A stretch of DNA of 42,809 nt from Oscillospiraceae bacterium (lineage in GTDB: Bacteria; Bacillota; Clostridia; Oscillospirales; Oscillospiraceae): the NCBI GenBank assembly GCA_031261745.1, contig JAISJC010000062.1, positions 1 through 42,809 on the forward strand, in the 5' to 3' direction. Positions 35,806 to 42,809 of this stretch are shown one piece after another. The position numbers and the translations under genes were made by a program. Below the pieces are notes generated by a model. The model did not search any database and was not told the DNA's origin. It saw only the letters and a list, made by a program, of their open reading frames with translations. The stretch's first letter is position 1, and every line of letters starts with the position of its first letter.

Positions 35806-36942
35806 TTATTTGAATTGCGGGGCCGTCAGGTCAGCTACCGTTATCGCCCCTACGGGCAGCGCGCCGGACTCTTCAAGGTCCTTGATCCACGGGTCGATTA
35901 ATTCAACGGGGAATCCGTCGCCGGAGTAGTAATAGTGAACCGCGTTGATTGCCTTTTCGATGTAGGCTTCGGTCAGCGCGATAGCCTCTTCCTCGTTGTC
36001 GAGCGTCCACTTTGACGCCTCTTTGATCGCGGTCACGAAACGCTGAACCGCGACGGGGTTGGATTCGATGAACTCATCGGTGAAGTAGAAAACCGAGGTG
36101 CCGGACGCGGCTCCGAGGCCGGAATCCGCAGAATCGGCGAGGAGGATAAGCCCCTCTTCCTCCGCGAGGTAGTAGAACGGCGGGTGAATGCCCGCGATAA
36201 TCAGATTGTCGGGTCCGAGCTGGACGGCCTGAATCGCCGCGATATCGGAGTCAAACGCCACAAAGCTGAGTTTCTTCGAGTCAAGTCCGTTGTTCTTGAA
36301 GATTTGGTTCGGGATGAACGAGGAGCAGGACGGAGCGCGCCCGCTGATTGTAATCTCGCCGTTTTTGTACAGGTCGGAATTTTTCAGCTCTTCGAGCGTC
36401 GTGATGCCGAGCTTCGGTGAGACGTAGAAGCGCATATGACGGAATTTCGGGTCAACGTCCGCAGGGGGGTCAACCTGGTTCAGCGTGACCGCCTTGATTG
36501 CCGCGCCCTCGCCCTCGTCGCCGTAGACATACGTCGCGAGCGCGTTCGGGAGCGTTCCGTCAAAGTCGTTCGTGCCTTGCAGGACTGCGGAGAGCGCGTC
36601 GGTCGTTTCGCCGGTGTACTCAATCTTTATGCCGTTTTTCTCGAAGAAGCCTTTGGCCTCCGCGACGACGAAAGGCGTCGATGTGCAATTCTTCTTCGTG
36701 CTGGTGTGCAGGGTGATGATCTGCGTGAGGTCGCCGACGTCAATTATGTCATCTCCGCTTACGGTAGATGCGTTTGAGCCGGTATCGGCCGTTACGACGG
36801 GGCTTTTGTCCGCCGAGGACGGATCCTTGGGTCCGATATTCGCTTTGGTCTTACCGACCGTGGAGCCGATTGTAATTCCGGCTGCGACTACCACAACCGC
36901 GGCGACGATAGCGCCGATTTTTCCGTTTTTACCGAGTGCCAT
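35806..36942 (-). CDS. ABC transporter substrate-binding protein (SsuA/NrtA/TauA-like)
   Basis: N-terminal hydrophobic segment; 'CTSTPFVVAEAKGFFEKNGIKIEYTGETTDALSAVLQGTNDFDG'; adjacent to SsuB/C-like genes. Confidence 0.85.
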   Translation of the reverse strand: MALGKNGKIGAIVAAVVVVAAGITIGSTVGKTKANIGPKDPSSADKSPVVTADTGSNASTVSGDDIIDVGDLTQIITLHTSTKKNCTSTPFVVAEAKGFFEKNGIKIEYTGETTDALSAVLQGTNDFDGTLPNALATYVYGDEGEGAAIKAVTLNQVDPPADVDPKFRHMRFYVSPKLGITTLEELKNSDLYKNGEITISGRAPSCSSFIPNQIFKNNGLDSKKLSFVAFDSDIAAIQAVQLGPDNLIIAGIHPPFYYLAEEEGLILLADSADSGLGAASGTSVFYFTDEFIESNPVAVQRFVTAIKEASKWTLDNEEEAIALTEAYIEKAINAVHYYYSGDGFPVELIDPWIKDLEESGALPVGAITVADLTAPQFK

Positions 36943-37033
36943 TGTTTATTCCTCCGTTTTAATGTTGTTTTGTTGACTGTCCTTTTTTAGCATCTGCTAC
37001 ATCGCAGATTGTTTCCTATGCGGTACCTGTTTC

Positions 37034-37810
37034 TCATTTCAGCGCGGCCTCCTTCCATACGAGGAAGTGTTTCTCCAAGCGCACGAACAGGAAGTTCACC
37101 AAAATCGCGAGGACCGTTATGAAGAGAATTGAGCCGTAAATCAGCGAGAGTTTATGTACAATTCTCTGTTGCGCGTAGTACCAGCCGAGGCCGTTAATCG
37201 CGCCCAGCGTCTCCGACGCGACCATCATAAAGAACGCCACGCGGCTCGACAGCCGCAGCCCCGTGAATATACTCGGCAGCGTGTACGGGAAGATTACGCC
37301 CGTGAAAACCTTGAACCGGTTCGCGCCCATACTACGCGCGGAGCGGACGAGGGAGAGGTCAACGCTCTTCGCGCCCTCCTGCGTGTTGAAGAAAATCGGC
37401 CAGAACGCCGCCCAGAACACGACCGCGATTTTTTCCTTGTCGCCCACCCCGAAGAGAATCATAAACACGGGGATAATCGCGAACGGATTGAGCTTTTCGC
37501 ACACGCGGAAGAACGGCAGGAAGAGCTTTTCCAGCGAGCGGAAATACGTTCCGAGGGCGAATCCGAGTACGATTCCGACGACCGACGCGAGCAGATAGCC
37601 GCGTAATATTCTCGACAGGCTCTGTCCCGTGTGCCATAGCAGAACGTGTTCGGGGTCGATAAACGCCTTCCACATCGCCTTTGCAATCTTCTCAGGCGAG
37701 GAGATTACGCCGCGCGGAACGTGCGACGAGCCGATTTGCCACAGAACAAAGAACGCGATAATCGGCAGAGCCGCAATAAGGAAACGCTTTACAAAATTCA
37801 GTGCTTTCAT
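37034..37810 (-). CDS. ABC transporter permease (SsuC/TauC type) 1
   Basis: 'LSRILRGYLLASVVGIVLGFALG', 'ARSMGANRFKVFTGVIFPYTLPSIFTGLRLS'. Confidence 0.9.
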   Translation of the reverse strand: MKALNFVKRFLIAALPIIAFFVLWQIGSSHVPRGVISSPEKIAKAMWKAFIDPEHVLLWHTGQSLSRILRGYLLASVVGIVLGFALGTYFRSLEKLFLPFFRVCEKLNPFAIIPVFMILFGVGDKEKIAVVFWAAFWPIFFNTQEGAKSVDLSLVRSARSMGANRFKVFTGVIFPYTLPSIFTGLRLSSRVAFFMMVASETLGAINGLGWYYAQQRIVHKLSLIYGSILFITVLAILVNFLFVRLEKHFLVWKEAALK

Positions 37811-38589
37811 ATAATCACGTCCTCCGGTACCTCTTTCCAGTCCACAAACGTCTTTTCAACCGCGCCGAGGGCTCCGTTGAGCAGAAATCCGACCACGCAG
37901 ACAATCAGTGCGCCGAGATAGATGCGCGGTATCCAGCCGAGACCCTGCGCGTTGTGTATCATCCAGCCGATTCCGCTGTCCGCGCCCATACTCTCGGAGC
38001 CGATTAGCATCAGAAATCCCATTGTCAGACCGGAGCGTATGCCGCGCATAACATTCGGGAAGATTGCGGGGAAAATAACCTTGAACAGGACGTCTCCCGT
38101 GCTCGCCCGCATTGACTTCGCGGCGCGGATTAAACGGGGGTCGATATCGTTGACGCCCTGCATTGTTGTAAAAAGTACGGGCCAGAACACAGACCAGAAT
38201 ATTACTATGTAAATTCCGTTCTCCCCCGGCCCGATAACCAAGAGAAAGAGAGGATACAGGATGAACGGCGGTATCTGCGACAGAAATTGCATCAACGGCC
38301 GCAGGAACGCCGCGAGTTTCGGCGCACCGTCCGCGAGGACGAAGCCGAGCGGGAGCGCGATTACCGTGCTGAGCGCGAAGCCGAACACAACACGTTTGAG
38401 CGAGATTGCGATATGCACGAGGATCCGCGCAAGACCGAGATCCGCGCCCTCCGTGAGAACCGTCGTGAACGGCGGCACGAACGTCGCGTTCGTCCAGCCG
38501 AACTTCGACGAGAACTGCCAAACGAGAATAAAAGCAATAATCAGGTAAAAGCTCATCAGGCGTTTATGTATTGCCAATAGAATTTTCAT
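37807..38589 (-). CDS. ABC transporter permease (SsuC/TauC type) 2
   Basis: 'ISLKRVVFGFALSTVIALPLGFVL', 'AKSMRASTGDVLFKVIFPAIFPNVMRGIRSGL'. Confidence 0.9.
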   Translation of the reverse strand: MKILLAIHKRLMSFYLIIAFILVWQFSSKFGWTNATFVPPFTTVLTEGADLGLARILVHIAISLKRVVFGFALSTVIALPLGFVLADGAPKLAAFLRPLMQFLSQIPPFILYPLFLLVIGPGENGIYIVIFWSVFWPVLFTTMQGVNDIDPRLIRAAKSMRASTGDVLFKVIFPAIFPNVMRGIRSGLTMGFLMLIGSESMGADSGIGWMIHNAQGLGWIPRIYLGALIVCVVGFLLNGALGAVEKTFVDWKEVPEDVII

Positions 38590-38612
38590 TTCTTACCCTC
38601 CATTAAGGTAAC

Positions 38613-38639
38613 AAAAAAGCAGAGACGATATTCTCTGCT
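38613..38639 (-). terminator. Intrinsic terminator between the yezD-like gene and the transporter genes
   Basis: Minus strand AGCAGAGA-atatcg-TCTCTGCT-TTTTT. Confidence 0.7.
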
Positions 38640-38670
38640 CTCCGGTTGACCGGTCAAACATTTTCAGTTG

Positions 38671-38832
38671 TTATTTGATGCGTATTTTTTCGAGCTTCTC
38701 GACCTGCACCACTTTGCCGTCCTGGATGACAAGCGTGATAGTTCCGTGCGTAGTCTCTTTAATGTACTCGAAAACCTTTGCGAGATTTTCTTCCGAAATT
38801 ACCTTCTCAATCTCTTTCGGGATTTCTGCCAC
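38671..38832 (-). CDS. yezD: YezD-like (DUF2292) small protein, first gene of the nitrogenase-like/ABC operon
   Basis: 53 aa, MAEIPKEIEKVISEENLAKVFEYIKETTHGTITLVIQDGKVVQVEKLEKIRIK; GTG start; not in the ORF track, probably because of its length. Confidence 0.8.
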   Translation of the reverse strand: MAEIPKEIEKVISEENLAKVFEYIKETTHGTITLVIQDGKVVQVEKLEKIRIK

Positions 38833-38851
38833 TTGTCACGCACCTCACTTT

Positions 38852-38927
38852 TATAATGCATACTAATTACATATGTTTTGTATGTCTTATTTTTCTATAC
38901 TATACGCTGTGGATTTGGATTTGTCAA
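38852..38927 (-). promoter_or_regulatory. Promoter and operator of the yezD-ABC-nifDK-like operon
   Basis: Minus strand TTGACA (38927-38922)-17-TATAGT (38904-38899); downstream element 38852-38884 matches the nifH-like operator at 25/33 positions. Confidence 0.8.
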
Positions 38928-38966
38928 GCATAAATTTTAATTTTTTTGAAAAATATATTATTTACG

Positions 38967-39003
38967 GCAAAACCCCCTGCAACCGCAACGGTTACAGGGG
39001 GTT
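38967..39003 (-). terminator. Terminator of the liv-type operon
   Basis: AACCCCCTG...CAGGGGGTT with nested AACCG/CGGTT, then TTTT on the minus strand. Confidence 0.8.
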
Positions 39004-39025
39004 AAAAATAGCTGGAAATTGTGTA

Positions 39026-39724
39026 TTAAGTGCCGAGATACGCGGCTTTTACTGCCGGATTGTTCAATAATTCGTTACCGGTGCCTGACATCGTAATGCG
39101 TCCGGTCTCCATTACATACGCGAAATCCGCCGCCTGTAACGCCATATTCGCGTTCTGCTCGACGAGCAGGATTGTAACGCCGCGCTTGTTTATCTCGCGC
39201 ATAATATCGAATATCCCGCGCACAATCAGCGGAGCGAGGCCGAGTGACGGCTCGTCCATCATAATCAACTTCGGGCGGCTCATCAGTGCGCGCGCGACCG
39301 CGAGCATCTGCTGCTCGCCGCCGGACAGGGTTCCGCCGGCCTGCCAGGCGCGCTCTTTCAGACGCGGAAACAGTCCGTAAACCCAGTCCAAATCCTCGGT
39401 GAGGTCGTCGCGCCGCATATACGCGCCGATGCGCAGGTTTTCCAGTACGGTTAAATCGGGGAATATCTTTCGCCCCTCCGGTACGAGCGTTACGCCCTTG
39501 CCGACGATAAACGCCGCGTCCTTGCTTGTGATGTCGGTGCCGAGGAACTCAATCCTGCCGGAACTCGGCTTCACGATGCCGGAAATGGATTTCAGGATTG
39601 TGCTTTTTCCCGCGCCGTTCGCGCCGATCAGCGTGACGATTTTGCCCTCAGGCACGTCGAACGATATGCCTTTAACGGCTTCAATACCGCCGTAATTGAC
39701 CTTCAAGTCGGTGATTTTAAGCAT
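39026..39724 (-). CDS. livF: Branched-chain amino acid-type ABC transporter ATP-binding protein
   Basis: MLKITDLKVNYGGIEAVKGISFDVPEGKIVTLIGANGAGKST; 'FPRLKERAWQAGGTLSGGEQQMLAVARALM'. Confidence 0.93.
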   Translation of the reverse strand: MLKITDLKVNYGGIEAVKGISFDVPEGKIVTLIGANGAGKSTILKSISGIVKPSSGRIEFLGTDITSKDAAFIVGKGVTLVPEGRKIFPDLTVLENLRIGAYMRRDDLTEDLDWVYGLFPRLKERAWQAGGTLSGGEQQMLAVARALMSRPKLIMMDEPSLGLAPLIVRGIFDIMREINKRGVTILLVEQNANMALQAADFAYVMETGRITMSGTGNELLNNPAVKAAYLGT

Positions 39725-40490
39725 CCTCAACCACCCCCAGATACGCGTCGATGACGCGCTGATTCGACTGCACTTCGGCGGGAGAGCCGGACGCGATAAG
39801 CGCGCCGAAATCCAGCACATATATGCGGTCGGAGATTTGCATAATCAAATCCATATGATGCTCGATGATGAAAACCGTCAGCTTGTACTCATCGCGAATC
39901 TGCTGAATAAACCCGGCAAGCTCCTGCGTCTCCTGCGGGTTCATTCCGGCGGCAGGCTCGTCCAAGAGAATAATCTGCGGGTCGGTGGCGAGCGCGCGGG
40001 CGATTTCAAGGTGCCGCTGTAAGCCGTACGGCAGGTTTGACGCCACTTCGTCTTTGAGGTGCAGAAGCCCCTGCTTGTCGAGTAGCTCCTCCGTCTCGCG
40101 CCGGACGCGTTTTTCCTCGTTGCGGTTGAACCGCAGCGTGGCGGAGAACACGTTTTGTTTTGTGCGCATATGTTTGGCGACCAGGACGTTTTCAAACACG
40201 GTCATTGACTTGAAAAGCCGGATATTCTGGAATGTTCTCGCAATGCCGAGTTTCGTAATCTTGTCCGGCGTGGTGCCGCGCTTGATGTCTTTGCCGAGGA
40301 ATCTTATTTTGCCGTCCGTCTGCTCATACACGCCGGTAATGCAGTTGAACGCGGTCGTCTTACCCGCGCCGTTCGGTCCGATAAGCGCGACAATCTCGCC
40401 GCGGTTCACGTCGAGTGAAAGCGCGTCCACCGCGGTAACGCCGCCGAAACGCATTGTTAAATTTTCGATGCGCAGTACATTTTCACTCAT
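39717..40490 (-). CDS. livG: Branched-chain amino acid-type ABC transporter ATP-binding protein
   Basis: 'LRIENLTMRFGGVTAVDALSLDVNRGEIVALIGPNGAGKTTAFNCITGVY', 'GIARTFQNIRLF', 'AAGMNPQET'. Confidence 0.94.
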   Translation of the reverse strand: MSENVLRIENLTMRFGGVTAVDALSLDVNRGEIVALIGPNGAGKTTAFNCITGVYEQTDGKIRFLGKDIKRGTTPDKITKLGIARTFQNIRLFKSMTVFENVLVAKHMRTKQNVFSATLRFNRNEEKRVRRETEELLDKQGLLHLKDEVASNLPYGLQRHLEIARALATDPQIILLDEPAAGMNPQETQELAGFIQQIRDEYKLTVFIIEHHMDLIMQISDRIYVLDFGALIASGSPAEVQSNQRVIDAYLGVVEDA

Positions 40491-41611
40491 TTTGTCGCCC
40501 CCTTTTCCGCGGGAGCGCGGCGGCGGAACAATCGTCGGAATCGGCCGGCAATCCGCGCAACCGAGAATTCTTTATCGCCCATCAAACCCTTGCGGTAGAA
40601 CAGCACAATAACCATTATTATCACCGCAAACACGACCTTGCGGAAGCCGGAGCGGAAAATCGTCGGCGCGGTGATTCCGAGGAACGTGCCGCTGTCGAGT
40701 CCGCGCAGCCACCATTCCGACGCGGCGATGAACAGGAACGAGCCGATGCAGCTGCCCGTAACGGAGCCGATGCCGCCGATGACGACAATCAGTAGGATTT
40801 CATACGTCATTGCGGACTTGAACGCGCTCGCCTGAATCGTCATCTGGTACATCGCGAGCAGTGCGCCGCCGATTCCCGCGAAAAACGAACTGACGACGAA
40901 CGATATTTCCTTGTGCGCGAACAGGTTTACGCCCATTGCTTCCGCGGCGCGCTCGTCGTCGCGAATCGCGCGGAACACGCGCCCGTAGCTCGAATTAATC
41001 AGCAGAACTATCAGGAATATACACACGCCGACTATCAAAAACGGAACGAGCGTGGACAGATATATGACGACATCTCCGTCCGCGTTTGTGATGTTGAAGT
41101 CATTAAACGTCGGGAATTTGCGGAGCAGGTTCGAGCCGTTGGTGACGGGACCGAGCTTGTCCCACTGGAAGATTGCGCGGAGAATTTCCGCAAAACCAAG
41201 CGTAGCAATCGCGAGATAATCGCTTTTCAGTCGCAGTGCAGGAAAGCCGATCAGCGCGGCGGCGATTGCCGCCGCGACGCCCGCGAGGACGATTGCGAGC
41301 AGAACCGGAACGGTGAACTGAATAACACCGCCGTCGAAATACTGATAAACGCTTGTGCGCATTTCCGTGGGAATCGTGAAGATACCGTATACATACGCGC
41401 CGATGAGCATAAATCCCGCCTGACCGAGGGAAAACAGACCGGTAAAGCCGTTCAGCAGATTCATCGACACGGCGACGAGGGCGTAAATCGCACCTTTTTT
41501 CAGAACGGTGAAGAGCATTGCCTGCGCGGGAATCACCTGCTCCATTACAAACACAGCGGCGTATACAAGCGCGAGCAGTATGACGGATATGATTTTCTGT
41601 CTTTTTGTCAT
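40487..41611 (-). CDS. livM: Branched-chain amino acid-type ABC transporter permease
   Basis: 'GFTGLFSLGQAGFMLIGAYV', 'RLKSDYLAIATLGFAEI', 'RVFRAIRDDERAAEAMGVN'. Confidence 0.93.
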   Translation of the reverse strand: MTKRQKIISVILLALVYAAVFVMEQVIPAQAMLFTVLKKGAIYALVAVSMNLLNGFTGLFSLGQAGFMLIGAYVYGIFTIPTEMRTSVYQYFDGGVIQFTVPVLLAIVLAGVAAAIAAALIGFPALRLKSDYLAIATLGFAEILRAIFQWDKLGPVTNGSNLLRKFPTFNDFNITNADGDVVIYLSTLVPFLIVGVCIFLIVLLINSSYGRVFRAIRDDERAAEAMGVNLFAHKEISFVVSSFFAGIGGALLAMYQMTIQASAFKSAMTYEILLIVVIGGIGSVTGSCIGSFLFIAASEWWLRGLDSGTFLGITAPTIFRSGFRKVVFAVIIMVIVLFYRKGLMGDKEFSVARIAGRFRRLFRRRAPAEKGATK

Positions 41612-41615
41612 AATT

Positions 41616-42494
41616 CTACACCTTATCCGTCTGCTTCTCGCCGAAAAGACCGGTGGGCTTGACAGCGAGAATAATAATCAGCAGCACGAACGTGAACGCG
41701 TCGGAGAAGGTCGTCCAGCTCGAACCGCCGCTTTTGATGATGTTTTCCGACAGCCCGATGAGAAACGCGCCGATAACCGCGCCGGGAATCGAGCCGATTC
41801 CGCCGAATACAGCCGCGACAAACGCCTTCAAGCCGGGCATCGCGCCGGAGGTCGGCACAATAGCCGTGTAGTTGGCAAAGTAAAGCAGCGAACCGACTGC
41901 CGCGAGGAGCGAGCCGATTAAGAACGTAACGCTGATAACCGTATTTATTTTTATGCCCATCAGGCGGCTTGTCTCGAAGTCGCGTGAGACCGCGCGCATA
42001 GCCATTCCGATTTTTGTTTTTTTAATCAGAATTACAAGCCCGACAATAAGTACAACCGTCAAAACCGGTGTAATTACGGTTACGCGCTTAGTCGTCGCGC
42101 CGAGAATTGTAATCGTGTCGCTGATCCACGGGAGCGAGGGATATGTCTTGGCGAGACCGCCCGTGACATAGAGCGCGACGTTCTGAACGAGATAGCTCAC
42201 GCCGATTGCGCTGATCATTACGCTCATACGCGGCGCGTCACGCAGAGGCTTATACGCCGCGCGCTCAACGGCAAATCCGAGTACCGCCGTAAATAAAATA
42301 ACCAGAGGAACCGCCAACCACAGCGTCAGCGGATTTGCGAGATATATCATCATAAGTCCCGCCGCCATAAAAATATCGCCGTGCGCAAAATTGATCAGGC
42401 GCAATATGCCGTATACCATCGTATAGCCGATGGCGATCAGCGCATACTGCCCCCCGACCGAAATTCCCGCTAGTAAATAGGGTACATACTGCAT
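41616..42494 (-). CDS. livH: Branched-chain amino acid-type ABC transporter permease
   Basis: 'GQYALIAIGYTMVYGILRLINFAHGDIFM', 'GSIPGAVIGAFLIGLSENI'. Confidence 0.94.
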   Translation of the reverse strand: MQYVPYLLAGISVGGQYALIAIGYTMVYGILRLINFAHGDIFMAAGLMMIYLANPLTLWLAVPLVILFTAVLGFAVERAAYKPLRDAPRMSVMISAIGVSYLVQNVALYVTGGLAKTYPSLPWISDTITILGATTKRVTVITPVLTVVLIVGLVILIKKTKIGMAMRAVSRDFETSRLMGIKINTVISVTFLIGSLLAAVGSLLYFANYTAIVPTSGAMPGLKAFVAAVFGGIGSIPGAVIGAFLIGLSENIIKSGGSSWTTFSDAFTFVLLIIILAVKPTGLFGEKQTDKV

Positions 42495-42597
42495 TTTCTG
42501 CCCTCCGATGCTTTGAATTAGAAAGCGCGGAACATTGCGGAAACAGTGACTAGTTTTTACATTATATCACAAATTCCCGCCCGGTCAACACGAAAAG

Positions 42598-42632
42598 CCG
42601 AAAAAAGCGCGGAACTGTTAAAGTCCCGCGCT
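42598..42632 (-). terminator. Terminator/attenuator between the binding-protein gene and livH
   Basis: Minus strand AGCGCGGGACT...AGTTCCGCGCT followed by TTTTT. Confidence 0.7.
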
Positions 42633-42646
42633 CTTGCGGTTTCATT

Positions 42647-42809
42647 CTATTTTACGCCCTGAATCGCCACGAAGTCCCACAGGCCGTTCGCTGTGTTCGC
42701 CTGCTTGACGACCGCGTCGCTGCGGACGGCGTCGCCGATTTCGTCAAACTCGATGTGACCTGTGACGCCGTCGTACTGAACCTTCCACAGCGCCTCGTTG
42801 ATTGCCACG
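42647..42809 (-). CDS. C-terminal end of a LivJ/LivK-like substrate-binding protein, truncated by the window edge
   Basis: 'VAINEALWKVQYDGVTGHIEFDEIGDAVRSDAVVKQANTANGLWDFVAIQGVK*' has the 'G.I.FDE.GD' pattern; precedes livH on the minus strand. Confidence 0.8.
   Translation of the reverse strand, partial: VAINEALWKVQYDGVTGHIEFDEIGDAVRSDAVVKQANTANGLWDFVAIQGVK

Noticed and set aside
34852-38589. Nitrate/taurine/sulfonate transporter assigned to a specific substrate
   Set aside because: SsuABC, TauABC and NrtABCD families are too similar to choose a substrate by eye; only the family is called.
38668-38866. Plus-strand ORFs of 62-63 aa at the yezD locus
   Set aside because: They are antisense to the better supported YezD-like minus-strand ORF and its promoter region.
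1-42809. CRISPR arrays, rRNA genes, IS elements, prophage
   Set aside because: No regularly spaced repeats, rRNA sequence, transposase/integrase or phage structural genes were seen.

Overview
Window from a Firmicutes/Clostridia-like chromosome; the lineage is an inference from the L10 leader, gene content and promoter style. Housekeeping genes on the left are an APH-like kinase, a GlmU N-domain-like nucleotidyltransferase, rplJ-rplL behind an L10 leader, a pseudo-rhomboid, Rrf2-ridA-cysK, and a minus-strand uvrC-rsmD-coaD operon. They are followed by an Hpt/HD-GYP/hybrid kinase signalling locus and tRNA-Ser(GGA). Two accessory systems stand out. (1) A complete retron at about 23.3-25.95 kb: PRTase-like effector, small winged-helix protein, a structured msr-msd ncRNA and a retron reverse transcriptase. 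The ncRNA has a 17-21 bp a1/a2 pair, a candidate branching G and an 18-bp msd stem, all readable from the sequence, and an intrinsic terminator closes the unit. This matches the type III retron architecture. (2) A nitrogenase-like locus at about 25.98-38.93 kb. A plus-strand unit (NifH-like, NifB-like with an N-terminal NifX domain) faces a minus-strand operon: YezD/DUF2292, SsuABC-like transporter with two permeases, two NifD/K-like subunits, cysteine synthase, NifX-like protein, DUF4418 and a FtsX-type ABC exporter. NifE/N are absent. The sulfur-linked partners suggest sulfur scavenging (methylthio-alkane-reductase-like) rather than N2 fixation. Both promoters of this locus carry the same palindromic operator-like element (25/33 identical), pointing to one co-regulated system. 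A third notable item is the Rrf2 regulator, whose conserved N-terminus seems to need a non-canonical ATC start codon. The window ends in a branched-chain amino-acid-type ABC transporter operon.
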